DNA of 64,000 bases from Paracoccus pantotrophus (GTDB lineage: Bacteria; Pseudomonadota; Alphaproteobacteria; Rhodobacterales; Rhodobacteraceae). Below are positions 45,643-54,639 of the stretch, piece by piece. A model generated the notes under the pieces. The model saw nothing but the letters and a program-made list of their open reading frames with translations. It was not told the origin of the DNA and did no database searches. The DNA is taken from contig NZ_CP044426.1 in NCBI RefSeq assembly GCF_008824185.1, positions 1,372,501 through 1,436,500 of the forward strand, written 5' to 3'. The position numbers were made by a program, and so were the translations under genes. Each line of letters opens with the position of its first letter. Position 1 is the stretch's first letter.

Positions 45643-45741
45643 TTCGTCCTCGCTTTTTTCGGCGGGCGCCCCTGCCTCGAAAGGGTTTCTAAACCAGTCG
45701 AGGTTAAGACCGGGTTTATCGGAACCTGAGGAGAAGCCTCG
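45643..45741. promoter_or_regulatory. Divergent fliI-flgB control region
   Basis: The 99-bp gap must hold promoters in both directions. It contains GGTTTCTAAACC (45689-45700), an inverted repeat with a 2-bp centre. No clear sigma54, sigma28 or GANTC site was seen. Confidence 0.45.
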
Positions 45742-46131
45742 ATGTTTGACCGTATCGACACCCTGCGGATGGCCAGTTCGCTGACGGCCCATGCCGCCGA
45801 ACGGCAAAAACTGATCGCCCGGAACGTCGCCAATGCCGACACCCCCGGCTTCCGGTCACGCGATCTTGCCGGCTTTGCCGAAACCTATCGCAGCCAGAGG
45901 ACCACGGGCATGCGCGTCTCGCGGCCGGGGCATCTGGCGGGGGCCGGCTGGGGGGCGGGCTCCGCGCGCATCGCCGATGCCGGTGGCGAGCCCGCGCCCA
46001 ACGGCAACTCCGTCTCGCTCGAAGACGAGATGTTTCGCAGCGCCGCCGCCAAGCGCCAGTTCGACCTGTCGCTGGCGGTGACCAAGTCCTCGCTTGCGCT
46101 GGTCCGCACCAGCCTTGGCCGCCGCGGCTGA
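45742..46131 (+). CDS. flgB: Flagellar basal-body rod protein FlgB
   Basis: Proximal rod protein, 129 residues. It starts MFDRIDTLRMASSLTAHAAERQKLIARNVANADTPGFRSRDL, carrying the ARNVANADTPGF rod signature, and ends with an amphipathic helix. GAGGAGAAGCC precedes the ATG. First of the tightly packed + strand flagellar genes. Confidence 0.92.
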   Translation: MFDRIDTLRMASSLTAHAAERQKLIARNVANADTPGFRSRDLAGFAETYRSQRTTGMRVSRPGHLAGAGWGAGSARIADAGGEPAPNGNSVSLEDEMFRSAAAKRQFDLSLAVTKSSLALVRTSLGRRG

Positions 46132-46141
46132 GGGGGCGATC

Positions 46142-46534
46142 ATGACCCAGCCGCTTTCCGCGACCGAACTGGCCGTGTCGGGGATGAAATCCCAGGCCGT
46201 GCGCCTGCGCCATATTTCGGAAAACATCGCCAATGCCGACACACCCGGCTATCGCCGCAAGCTGGTGGCGTTCCAGGAACAGGTCGATTTCGGCCGCCCG
46301 ACCGGCGCGGTCGCCGCGGGGCCGACCCGGCTGGACCGGCGCGAATTGCCGCGCGTCTACGACCCCGCGCATCCGATGGCCGACGACGGAGGCTATTACG
46401 CGGGCTCCAACGTGGACCTGATCGTCGAGATCGCCGACGCGAAAGAGGCAAGCCGCAGCTACGAGGCCAATCTGCGCGTCTTTGAACAATCCCGCCAGAT
46501 GGGCAGTTCGCTGCTGGATCTGATCCGCCGCTAA
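46142..46534 (+). CDS. flgC: Flagellar basal-body rod protein FlgC
   Basis: Proximal rod protein, 130 residues, with SENIANADTPGYRRKL near residue 27 and the C-terminal EASRSYEANLRVFEQSRQMGSSLLDLIRR typical of FlgC. The ATG at 46142 lies 10 bp after the flgB stop behind GAGGGGG. It interacts with FlgB, FliE and FlgF in the rod. Confidence 0.92.
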   Translation: MTQPLSATELAVSGMKSQAVRLRHISENIANADTPGYRRKLVAFQEQVDFGRPTGAVAAGPTRLDRRELPRVYDPAHPMADDGGYYAGSNVDLIVEIADAKEASRSYEANLRVFEQSRQMGSSLLDLIRR

Positions 46535-46545
46535 GGGGCAATGCC

Positions 46546-46839
46546 ATGATTTCTTCACCGACAATCGCCGCCACCTCCGCCGCAACCGCCTATGACCGCG
46601 CCCGCCATGCCGTCGCCCCGGCCGCGGGCCTGCCGCAGGGTGTGACCAACGCCGCGACGGATTTTGCCCGCGTGATGGAACGGGTCGACCTGGCCGCCAC
46701 CGGCGCCATGACCGGCAAGACCGAGACGCATGACCTGGTCCACAGCATCGCCCAGGCCGAGATCGCGCTCGAGACCGTGGTGGCGATCCGCGACAAGGTG
46801 GTCGAGGCCTATCAGGAAATCCTGCGCATGCCGGTCTGA
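46546..46839 (+). CDS. fliE: Flagellar hook-basal body protein FliE
   Basis: Joins the MS ring to the rod. The 97-residue protein has the C-terminal family block HDLVHSIAQAEIALETVVAIRDKVVEAYQEILRMPV. It follows flgC by 11 bp and precedes fliQ. Confidence 0.92.
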   Translation: MISSPTIAATSAATAYDRARHAVAPAAGLPQGVTNAATDFARVMERVDLAATGAMTGKTETHDLVHSIAQAEIALETVVAIRDKVVEAYQEILRMPV

Positions 46840-46848
46840 GGGGTAGTC

Positions 46849-47115
46849 ATGGACGAGAACCAGATCTTCGACCTGACCCGGCAGGCGCTGTGGATCGCGG
46901 TGCGCATGTCGGCGCCGCTGCTGATCGTGGCGCTGGTGACCGGCGTGGTCATCGGCCTCTTTCAGGCGCTGACCTCGGTGCAGGAGATGACGCTGACCTT
47001 CGTGCCCAAGATCGGCCTGATGCTGGTGGTGTTCTGGGTCAGTATGAGCTTCATGACCGCGACGCTGACCAGCTTCTTCACCGACCGGATCCTGCCGCAG
47101 ATCGCGGGGTCATAG
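46849..47115 (+). CDS. fliQ: Flagellar export protein FliQ
   Basis: Small component of the export gate in the inner membrane, 88 residues with two hydrophobic helices: LLIVALVTGVVIGLFQALTS and LMLVVFWVSMSFM. The conserved QALTSVQEMTLTFVPK loop lies between them. It follows fliE by 9 bp. Other gate genes (fliP, fliR, flhA, flhB) are outside the window. Confidence 0.93.
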   Translation: MDENQIFDLTRQALWIAVRMSAPLLIVALVTGVVIGLFQALTSVQEMTLTFVPKIGLMLVVFWVSMSFMTATLTSFFTDRILPQIAGS

Positions 47116-47118
47116 GCC

Positions 47119-47835
47119 ATGGAGAACGCGATCTATGCCGCATTGACCCGGCAATCCGGCCTGATGCGAGAGATGCACACCGTCGCCAACAACATCGCCA
47201 ACGCCAATACCGCCGGCTTCCGGCGCGAGGGCGTGGTGTTTTCGGAATACATGGTGGCGCTGGACGGGCGTGGCGAAACCCTGGCCATGGCCAATGGCCG
47301 CGGCCGATTGGTGGATCTTGCCCCCGGCGGCATGACCCAGACCAACGGCCGCTTCGACATGGCCATCGACGGCGAGGGATTCCTGATGGTCCAGACCCCG
47401 CAGGGCAACCGCCTGACCCGCGCCGGTGCCTTCATGACCAATGCCGAGGGCGAGCTGGTCAATCCCGACGGCTATCCGCTGCTCGACGACGGCGAGGCCC
47501 CGATCGTGATCCCGGCCGGGGTGGGCAGCGTCGGGATCGGCACCGACGGCACCATCTCGGCCGACGGCAGCCCGATCGGCCGGATCGGCGTCTTCGCCAG
47601 CCCCGACCCGGCACGGCTGCGTCATATCGCCGGCACGCTCTTCGATCCCGGCGGCGCGGTCGAGCCGCTGGACCAGGCGGTGCTGCGCCAGGGCTTTCTG
47701 GAGGATTCCAACGTCGATCCGGTGCTGGAAATCGCCCGCATGATCGAGGTCCAGCGCGCCTATCAGCTGGGCCAGAGCTTCCTCGACCAGGAAGACCAGC
47801 GCATCCGCCAGACCATCACCTCGCTGACCCGGTGA
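47119..47835 (+). CDS. flgF: Flagellar basal-body rod protein FlgF
   Basis: Proximal rod protein of 238 residues that starts MENAIYAALTRQSGLMREMHTVANNIANANTAGFRREG, with the rod signature ANNIANANTAGF. The mid-part includes AIDGEGFLMVQTPQGNRLTRAGAF, and the end is LEIARMIEVQRAYQLGQSFLDQEDQRIRQ. It is placed 3 bp after fliQ and 11 bp ahead of flgG. Confidence 0.92.
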   Translation: MENAIYAALTRQSGLMREMHTVANNIANANTAGFRREGVVFSEYMVALDGRGETLAMANGRGRLVDLAPGGMTQTNGRFDMAIDGEGFLMVQTPQGNRLTRAGAFMTNAEGELVNPDGYPLLDDGEAPIVIPAGVGSVGIGTDGTISADGSPIGRIGVFASPDPARLRHIAGTLFDPGGAVEPLDQAVLRQGFLEDSNVDPVLEIARMIEVQRAYQLGQSFLDQEDQRIRQTITSLTR

Positions 47836-47846
47836 AAGGACAAAGC

Positions 47847-48632
47847 ATGAGAGCACTTCAGATCGCGGCATCGGGCATGAGCGCGCAGCAGATGCGCGTC
47901 GATGTCATCTCGAACAACCTCGCGAACATGTCCACGACGGGCTACAACCCGCGGCGGGCGGAGTTCGCCGACCTGCAATACCAGCAGGCCACCCGGCCCG
48001 GCACGCTGACCGCCGCCACCGGCGCCATGGTCCCGGCGGGCGTGCAGCTTGGCCTGGGCGTGCGCCCGGCCAGCGTGACGGTCATGCTGGCGCAGGGCAC
48101 CCCGGTCCAGACCAACGGCGATCTGGACATCGCCATCGACGGCAACGGCTATCTGGAGGTCACGATGCCCTCGGGCATCTCGGCCTATACCCGCGACGGC
48201 AGCCTGAAACGCTCGGCCGAAGGGCAGGTCGTCACCTCCGAGGGCTATCCGCTGGTGCCCGACATCACCATCCCCGAGGAGGCCCGCAGCATCGCGATCA
48301 ATGCCGACGGCCAGGTCTTCGCCTATTTCGACGACCGGGTCGAGCCCGAGAACCTGGGCCAGATCACCCTGGCCAATTTCGTCAATGCCAAAGGGCTCGA
48401 GGCGATCGGCTCGAACCTGTTCCTGGAAACCGCGGCCTCGGGCGCGCCCCAGGTCGCCACGCCGGGACAAGAGGGGCTGGGCACGATCCGCGCCGGCTTC
48501 CTCGAGGAAAGCGCGGTCGATCCGGTGCGCGAGATCGCCGAGCTGATCAAGGCGCAGCGCGGCTACGAGCTGAACTCCAAGGTGATCACCGCCGCGGACC
48601 AGATGCTTGGCACCACGGTGCAGGTGCGCTGA
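47847..48632 (+). CDS. flgG: Flagellar distal rod protein FlgG
   Basis: Distal rod protein, 261 residues, the usual length. It begins MRALQIAASGMSAQQMRVDVISNNLANMSTTGY and ends EIAELIKAQRGYELNSKVITAADQMLGTTVQVR. ATG at 47847 follows GAAAGGAC. Its stop overlaps the flgA start by one base (TGATG). Confidence 0.94.
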   Translation: MRALQIAASGMSAQQMRVDVISNNLANMSTTGYNPRRAEFADLQYQQATRPGTLTAATGAMVPAGVQLGLGVRPASVTVMLAQGTPVQTNGDLDIAIDGNGYLEVTMPSGISAYTRDGSLKRSAEGQVVTSEGYPLVPDITIPEEARSIAINADGQVFAYFDDRVEPENLGQITLANFVNAKGLEAIGSNLFLETAASGAPQVATPGQEGLGTIRAGFLEESAVDPVREIAELIKAQRGYELNSKVITAADQMLGTTVQVR

Positions 48633-49048
48633 TGCGGGGGCTCGTGCTTTTGCTGATGCTGCTGCCGCAAGGGACGCTTGCCGGGTCGGTGGTGGCCAAC
48701 CGCACGCTGCCGGCCGGCACGGTGATCGCGGCCGGCGACGTCTCGCTGGTCCCCGACCAACCCGGCGGTATCGAGGAGATCGCCGCGGTCCTGGGCCAGC
48801 AGTTGCGCGTCATGGTCTACCAGGGCCGCCGCATCGACCCCTCGACCCTGACTGCGCCGACCCTGGTCGGGCGCAACCAGATCGTCACCATCGCCTATGA
48901 AAAGGCCGCCCTGCGGATCGAGGCCGAGGGCCGCGCGCTTTCGGCCGGCAGCGCCGGGCAGGTCATCCGCGTCATGAACAACGCCTCGCGCGTGACCGTC
49001 TCGGGCCGGGTGGCCCCGGACGGGACGGTCATCGTCCGGCAGAACTGA
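48632..49048 (+). CDS. flgA: Flagellar P-ring assembly chaperone FlgA
   Basis: Periplasmic chaperone for P-ring formation, 138 residues with a signal peptide ending near TLAGS. The SAF-like domain contains LPAGTVIAAGDVSLVPDQPGG and the end reads AGQVIRVMNNASRVTVSGRVAPDGTV. It is a short alphaproteobacterial form without the N-terminal domain of enteric FlgA. Its start overlaps flgG. Confidence 0.9.
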   Translation: MRGLVLLLMLLPQGTLAGSVVANRTLPAGTVIAAGDVSLVPDQPGGIEEIAAVLGQQLRVMVYQGRRIDPSTLTAPTLVGRNQIVTIAYEKAALRIEAEGRALSAGSAGQVIRVMNNASRVTVSGRVAPDGTVIVRQN

Positions 49049-49058
49049 AAGGCAGCCC

Positions 49059-49811
49059 ATGCTCCAGCCCATGTCTCCCCGCCCCGCGCTGCTGCTTGGC
49101 GCCCTGTCCCTTGCCCTGTCGCTTTCGGCCTGCGGCCGGGTCTCGCAGATCGGGCAGGTGCCCAACATGACCGCCCCCGAAAGCAGCGTCGAATACCAGG
49201 CGATGACCTCGTCGGGCCATGGCGTACAGGAGCTGCCCTATCGGGCGGACAGCACGGCCTCGCTCTGGAGCATGTCGCAGAATTCGCTGGTCGCGGACCG
49301 GCGCGCCTCGACGCGCGGCGACATCCTGACCGTGGTGATCGAGATCGACGACAGCGCCGAAATCCAGAACAGTTCGGGGCGCAGCCGCAGTTCGGCCGAC
49401 AAGGTCGGCATCCCCTCGCTGGCAGGCCTGCCGCAGCGCATCGACCGCATCCTGCCGGAAGGCGCCAGCATGGAGGAACTGGCCGAGGCCAAGGCATCCT
49501 CCAGCTACAAGGGCAGCGGCAATATCTCGCGCCGCGACAAGCTGACCCTGCGCGTCGCGGCGACGGTGGTGGACCGGCTGCCCAACGGCGTCCTGCGCAT
49601 CCAGGGCACGCAGGAGGTGCGGGTGAACTACGAGCTGCGCGAACTGACCGTCAGCGGCTTCGTCCGCCCCTCGGATATCGGGCGGCGCAACGAGATCGCC
49701 TATGACCGCATCGCGGGCGCGCGCATTTCCTATGGCGGCCGCGGCCAGATCAGCGATGTCCAGCAGCCACGCTATGGCCAGCAGCTGGCCGACATCCTCT
49801 TGCCTTACTGA
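49059..49811 (+). CDS. flgH: Flagellar L-ring protein FlgH
   Basis: Outer-membrane L-ring lipoprotein of 250 residues. The lipobox LSAC follows a hydrophobic signal. The body shows SLWSMSQNSLVADRRASTRGDILTVVIEIDD, then KGSGNISRRDKLTLRVAATVVDRLPNGVLRI and VSGFVRPSDIGRRNEIAYDRIAGARISYGGRG, all typical of FlgH. It comes 10 bp after flgA. The P-ring gene flgI is not adjacent. Confidence 0.93.
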   Translation: MLQPMSPRPALLLGALSLALSLSACGRVSQIGQVPNMTAPESSVEYQAMTSSGHGVQELPYRADSTASLWSMSQNSLVADRRASTRGDILTVVIEIDDSAEIQNSSGRSRSSADKVGIPSLAGLPQRIDRILPEGASMEELAEAKASSSYKGSGNISRRDKLTLRVAATVVDRLPNGVLRIQGTQEVRVNYELRELTVSGFVRPSDIGRRNEIAYDRIAGARISYGGRGQISDVQQPRYGQQLADILLPY

Positions 49812-49828
49812 AGACGGAGGGGGGCCCG

Positions 49829-50365
49829 GTGAAAAAGATCCTGCTTATCCTGATCCCCCTGCTGGCCTTTCTGGGCGGCGCGGTCGGCGGCGACATGCTG
49901 GGCGGCGCGAAGCCGGCTGCCTCCGTCCAGGGCGACGCCGCCACGGCGGCCGAGCCGGGCCATCAGGTGTCCGAATCCGCCGATCCCGCGCAGGGCCATG
50001 GCGGCGAGGGCAGCGGCGACGGCGGCGGCGCTGCCGAGGCCAGCCTCGACTGGTTCGCGTTTCCCAACCAGTTTTTCGTGCCGATCCTGCGCAACGGCAC
50101 GCCATCGGCGATCATGATCCTGTCGCTGAGCGTCGAGATGCCCGCCTCGGCCCGCGCAGAGATCGAGGCGCAGGAGCATCGGCTGCGGGACGCCTTGCTG
50201 AACGCGCTGATGATCGAGGCGAATACCGGCGGCTTCAACGGCAATTTCACCGCCGAACCCGCCCTGCAACGCCTGCGCGCCGCCCTGCTTGCGGCGGGGC
50301 AAAAGGCCGCGGGGCCGAATGTCAGGCGCATCCTGATCGAGGATATCGGCCAGCAGATCCAGTAA
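49829..50365 (+). CDS. fliL: Flagellar basal-body-associated protein FliL
   Basis: A single-pass membrane protein near the motor, 178 residues from a GTG start after AAGACGGAGG. One N-terminal hydrophobic segment (ILLILIPLLAFLGGAVGG) is followed by a Gly/Ser/Asp linker and the C-terminal domain (WFAFPNQFFVPILRNG, LSLSVEMPASARAEIE, LRDALLNALMIEANTGGF). It is the last gene of this flagellar run; the next 225 bp hold no recognisable gene and the following gene is on the other strand. Confidence 0.87.
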   Translation: MKKILLILIPLLAFLGGAVGGDMLGGAKPAASVQGDAATAAEPGHQVSESADPAQGHGGEGSGDGGGAAEASLDWFAFPNQFFVPILRNGTPSAIMILSLSVEMPASARAEIEAQEHRLRDALLNALMIEANTGGFNGNFTAEPALQRLRAALLAAGQKAAGPNVRRILIEDIGQQIQ

Positions 50366-50590
50366 GGCTCGGCGATCCGGGCCGGCAGCCATGGCCGAAC
50401 CGCTTCAAGTGGACGCCCGGTCGGCAGCCTGTTTTCGCACCCGCTGGCACGGCCCTGCTCTTGGCCGATGCATTCCACCGTGGCCGGGGCAACGCATTTT
50501 CCGGCCTTCCAAGGCAGGCGTGGCGCCCCGCAACCGCACGGGATTCCGCCAAAAAGGGGGCCGGTGAGCGGCTTCGGATCGCCGGGCGGC

Positions 50591-51639
50591 TCAGCGGTCG
50601 TCGCCGGCGGCCGGCGAGCCGCTCGCGGTGCCCTCGGCCCAGGGGGCAGTCGTGCCGACGCCATCGGCCAGGGCCATGATCTGGGCATGGCTGCGGCCCA
50701 GTTCGCCGCGAAAGGCGTCCCGCACCGCCAGCCGGATCAGCCGGCGGCAGATGCGCCGCTCGGCGGCGGGCAGCAACCGGCCCTTGCGCAGCCATTTCAG
50801 CAGCATCAGCGCCATCAGCGGCGGAAAGAACAGCCGGCCTGCGACCCGGCGATAGACGAACCAGGCGTTGCGATGCAGGTAATACACCTTCCAGAGCGGC
50901 CGGGGCGTCGCCCCCGCGGTCTGGGTCGCGCAATCATGCTCGAACTCCAGGTCCGGGGCGAAAAGCAGCCGGCCGCCGGCCTGGGTCAGTCCCAGGGAAT
51001 AGAGCACGTCGTCGCCATAGATGAACAGCCGGCCATCGGGATAGCCGGCACGGGCCACCCCGGCGCGCGACACGAAGAAGCCGACGAAGGAGGTGCCGTC
51101 CAGGGGCCGCGGCACCGGCGCATCGTAATCGCTGTCGGGAATGTGAAAGGCCGCCCGGCCGCCCCCGCCAGCACGCGCAGGAAGACCGGCAGGTCGCCGA
51201 AGGGGTTGACCCAGGGCCGGTTCATCTCGCAGATCCGGCCGCCGGGAAAGCGCACCGCCGCCGCCAGCGCCTCGGCGCCGGGCCAGCGACCCTCGGCCAG
51301 GCCTTGCCGGAACCGGGCGATGGCGCCGGTCGCGGGCCGGGCATCGTCGTCCATCAGGACCAGCCAGTCGGGGTCGAGCCTGCGGCCGGTCTCGCGCATG
51401 CCCACCTCGAACCCCAGCGCGCCGCCGCCGTTTTCCGGCATCTCGATGACGACCAGCCGCGGATCGCCCTGCCCGGCCAGCCATTCCCGCGTGCCATCAG
51501 TCGAGCCGTTCTCGACCACCACGACATGGTCGAGCGGCTCGGCCAGCAGGCGGGCCAGCGTCTTTTCCAGATGCGCCAGCCGGTTGAAGGTAACGACGAC
51601 CGCCGCAATGACCGGAGGGGGAGGATCAGGCTGGTTCAA
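50591..51639 (-). CDS. Family 2 glycosyltransferase, frameshifted in this sequence
   Basis: A glycosyltransferase of about 349 residues, probably a rhamnosyl- or galactofuranosyl-type transferase in surface glycan synthesis. The N-terminal part from TTG at 51639 (VIAAVVVTFNRLAHLEKTLARLL) carries DNA-sugar-binding ENGSTDGT and the DXD-like LVLMDDDARP. The frame breaks in the C5 run at 51162-51166; one more C joins FLRVLAG to AFHIPDSDYDAPVP, and the rest (SFVGFFVSRAGVARAGYPDGRLFIYGDDVLYSL) is family-like to 50591. It lies downstream of rfbA in the same direction, separated by 215 bp. Confidence 0.8.
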
Positions 51640-51854
51640 GGCGGGCTCACGGATTGGCTGGCGGAACGGGCGCGAAGCCGGGGCTTCTTAGCAAGAGACG
51701 CGGCGGGGATAAAGCGGCCGTGCCCGCCCGCCTGGACGGCAGGCACCCGATTCGCGGCAAGCCGCGCCAAGATCCGGACGTCGCGGAATGCGGGCCGTCC
51801 GGCCAGGCCGGGCCCGGACGGGTCCGCAATGCATTCGGACGGTTGCCGGGCCAG

Positions 51855-52757
51855 CTATTCCCCCTCGCCCAGCAGGCGCAGCAGATAGCGGCCATAGGCA
51901 TTCTTGGCGCATTGCCCCGCCCTGGCCCGCAGTTCGTCAGCGGAAATCCAGCCGGCCTGGAAGGCGATCTCCTCGGGGCAGCCGGTCTGCAGGCCCTGGC
52001 GGTTTTCCAGCGTGCGCACGAAATTCCCCGCATCCAGCAGGCTGGCATGGGTGCCGGTATCCAGCCAGGCGAAGCCGCGGCCCATCTTCTCGACGCTCAG
52101 CTGGCCCTCGTGCAGATAGCTCTCCAGAAGCGTGGTGATCTCCAGCTCACCCCGGTCCGAGGGGCGGACCTCGGCCGCGCGCCGCGGCGCCGTGCCGTCC
52201 AGGAAGTAAAGCCCGGTGACGGCGAAATTCGACGGCGGCTCGGCCGGTTTCTCGACAATGGCCCGCACCCGGCCCGCCTGATCGAAGTCGACGACGCCAT
52301 AGCGTTCGGGGTCGGACACCTGGTAGCCGAAGACCGTGCCGCCCGTGTCGCGCCGGTCTGCGGCCTCCAGCAGCAGGGGCAGGCCGTGGCCGAAGAAGAT
52401 GTTGTCGCCCAGCACCATGGCCGAGGGCGCGCCCGCCAGGAAATCCTCGGCCAGCAGATAGGCCTGCGCCAGCCCGTCGGGCGAGGGCTGCACCAGGTAG
52501 TGAAAGCCGAGCCCCCATTGGCTGCCGTCGCCCAACAGGCGGCGGAACTGGTCCTGGTCCTCGGGGGTGGTGATGATGGCGATCTCGCGGATGCCCGACA
52601 GCATCAGCACGGTGATCGGGTAATAGATCATCGGCTTGTCATAGATCGGCAGCAGCTGCTTGGACAGGCCCATGGTGATCGGATAAAGCCGCGTGCCCGA
52701 GCCGCCGGCCAGGATGATGCCCTTGCGGCGGCTGGCGGAATTTTCGGATTGGGTCAT
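51855..52757 (-). CDS. rfbA: Glucose-1-phosphate thymidylyltransferase
   Basis: Makes dTDP-glucose, the first step to dTDP-L-rhamnose. The 300-residue protein starts MTQSENSASRRKGIILAGGSGTRLYP, with the nucleotidyltransferase signature GGSGTRL and QLLPIYDKPMIYYP, and later GDNIFFGHG. It overlaps the stop of rfbD by 4 bp, the last of four coupled genes rfbC-B-D-A. Confidence 0.95.
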   Translation of the reverse strand: MTQSENSASRRKGIILAGGSGTRLYPITMGLSKQLLPIYDKPMIYYPITVLMLSGIREIAIITTPEDQDQFRRLLGDGSQWGLGFHYLVQPSPDGLAQAYLLAEDFLAGAPSAMVLGDNIFFGHGLPLLLEAADRRDTGGTVFGYQVSDPERYGVVDFDQAGRVRAIVEKPAEPPSNFAVTGLYFLDGTAPRRAAEVRPSDRGELEITTLLESYLHEGQLSVEKMGRGFAWLDTGTHASLLDAGNFVRTLENRQGLQTGCPEEIAFQAGWISADELRARAGQCAKNAYGRYLLRLLGEGE

Positions 52758-53605
52758 GGTTTCAGCTCCTGCAAGACCTTGGCGAGACCGGCGCGCCAGT
52801 CGGGGCGACTGATGCCGAAATCCCGCTGAATGGCGGCGCAGTTCAGGCACGAATTGGCCGGGCGCCGGGCGGGGGTGGGATAATCCGCCGTGGAAATCTC
52901 GGTGACGCGGCAGGAAAGTCCGGCCTGCGCCATGATCTCGCGCGCAAAGCCGGCCCAGCTGGTGTCGGGGCTGCCCGCGAAGTGATAGATCCCCCCGCGC
53001 GAGGCGTCACCGCGCATCGCGCCCAGCATGGCCAGGCAGGCTGCGGCGATATCGGCCGCCGGGGTCGGGCCGCCCTGCTGGTCGGCGACGACGCGCAGTT
53101 CCTCGCGCTCGGCGCCCAGCCGCAGCATGGTCCTGACGAAATTCGCGCCATGGGCCGAGAACACCCAGGAGGTGCGCATGACCGCCCATTGCCCGCCGGC
53201 GGCGGCGATGCCCCGCTCTCCGGCCAGCTTGGTCGCGCCATAGACGCCCAGCGGGCCGGTCGGGTCGGTTTCCACCCAAGGTCGCTCGCCCGAGCCGTCG
53301 AAGACGTAATCGGTCGAAATATGCAGGAAAGGCACGCCGATCTCCGTCGCGGCCCGGGCCATGGCAGCGGGGGCCTCGGCATTGATGGCGCGGGCCAGGT
53401 CGGGCTCGGATTCGGCGCGGTCCACGGCGGTATAGGCCGCGGCGTTCAGCACCGCCGCACAGTCGGATGCCCGGATCGCCGCGGCGCAGGCGGCTGGATC
53501 GGTCAGATCGGCCTGGTCGCGGCCGAGGAATCGCGCCCCGGGCGCCAGCCGCGCCAGCTCGGTCGCGACCTGTCCGGTGCGGCCGAAGACCAGAAGGTCC
53601 TTCAT
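52754..53605 (-). CDS. rfbD: dTDP-4-dehydrorhamnose reductase
   Basis: Last enzyme of dTDP-L-rhamnose synthesis, 283 residues. Short-chain fold with GRTGQVATEL near residue 8, STDYVFDGSGERPW in the middle and YGATKLAGE carrying the active tyrosine and lysine. Start: ATG at 53605, overlapping rfbB by 4 bp; its end overlaps rfbA by 4 bp. Confidence 0.94.
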   Translation of the reverse strand: MKDLLVFGRTGQVATELARLAPGARFLGRDQADLTDPAACAAAIRASDCAAVLNAAAYTAVDRAESEPDLARAINAEAPAAMARAATEIGVPFLHISTDYVFDGSGERPWVETDPTGPLGVYGATKLAGERGIAAAGGQWAVMRTSWVFSAHGANFVRTMLRLGAEREELRVVADQQGGPTPAADIAAACLAMLGAMRGDASRGGIYHFAGSPDTSWAGFAREIMAQAGLSCRVTEISTADYPTPARRPANSCLNCAAIQRDFGISRPDWRAGLAKVLQELKP

Positions 53606-54639
53606 GCCGTGCCGAGCCTTTCCCCGACCCCCTGCCGGGTCAGCAGCGGCCGCCACCACTCCTCGTTTTGCAGATACCATTCGACGGTGCGCCTCAGCCC
53701 CTCCTCGACCGTGACCGAGGGGCGCCAGCCCAACTCGCTGCGGATGCGGGTCGGGTCGATGGCATAGCGCCGGTCGTGGCCCGGCCGGTCAGCGACGAAG
53801 GTAATGAGCCGGTCATGCGGCGCGGCATCCGGGCGCAGCCGGTCCATATGGCCGCAGATGCTGCGCACCAAGTCGATATTCCTGGCCTCGTTCTCGCCGC
53901 CGATATTGTAGCTGCGGCCGATGCGGCCCTTTTCCAGCACCAGCAGCAGCGCAGCGGCGTGGTCTTCGACATAAAGCCAGTCGCGGACATTGCCGCCGTC
54001 GCCATAGACCGGGATCGGCCGGCCGTGCAGCGCGTTCAGGATCACCACCGGCACCAGCTTTTCCGGGAAATGGAACGGCCCGTAATTGTTCGAGCAATTG
54101 GTCAGCACCACCGGCAGGCCATAGGTCTCGTGCCAGGCGCGGACCAGGTGGTCCGAGGCGGCTTTCGAGGCCGAATAGGGGCTGCGCGGGTCGTAGGGCG
54201 TGTCTTCGGTGAACTGGCCGGTCTCGCCCAGCGAGCCGAAAACCTCGTCGGTCGAGATGTGGTGGAAACGAAACCCCTCGGGCCGGCCCTGCGCGGTCCA
54301 CCAGGCCCGCGCCGCCTCAAGCAGGTTGTAGGTGCCGGTCACGTTGGTCTCGATGAAGGCGCCCGGCCCGTCGATCGAGCGGTCCACATGGCTTTCCGCG
54401 GCCAGATGCATGATCGCATCGGGCCGGTGCGCGGCCAGGATGCGGTCCAGCGCGGCGCGGTCGCGGATGTCGGCCCGTTCGAAGGCGTAGAGCGGGCTGC
54501 CGGCCGCCGAGGCCACGTTCTCCAGATTGGCGGCATAGGTCAGCGAATCGAGGTTCACCACCGAATGTCCCCGCGCCACCGCCAGCCGCACCACCGCCGA
54601 ACCGATGAATCCCGCGCCGCCGGTCACCAGAATCTTCAT
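53602..54639 (-). CDS. rfbB: dTDP-glucose 4,6-dehydratase
   Basis: Converts dTDP-glucose to dTDP-4-keto-6-deoxyglucose with bound NAD. The 345-residue protein has GGAGFIGSAVVR near residue 7, HLAAESHVDRSIDGP, ISTDEVFG and the YSASKAASDHLV catalytic block. It overlaps rfbC and rfbD by 4 bp on each side, so all four genes are translationally coupled. Confidence 0.95.
   Translation of the reverse strand: MKILVTGGAGFIGSAVVRLAVARGHSVVNLDSLTYAANLENVASAAGSPLYAFERADIRDRAALDRILAAHRPDAIMHLAAESHVDRSIDGPGAFIETNVTGTYNLLEAARAWWTAQGRPEGFRFHHISTDEVFGSLGETGQFTEDTPYDPRSPYSASKAASDHLVRAWHETYGLPVVLTNCSNNYGPFHFPEKLVPVVILNALHGRPIPVYGDGGNVRDWLYVEDHAAALLLVLEKGRIGRSYNIGGENEARNIDLVRSICGHMDRLRPDAAPHDRLITFVADRPGHDRRYAIDPTRIRSELGWRPSVTVEEGLRRTVEWYLQNEEWWRPLLTRQGVGERLGTA

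Noticed and set aside
50366..50590. Possible start of fliM after fliL
   Set aside because: One frame begins MAEPLQVDARS, but nothing after it resembles FliM and it stops early.
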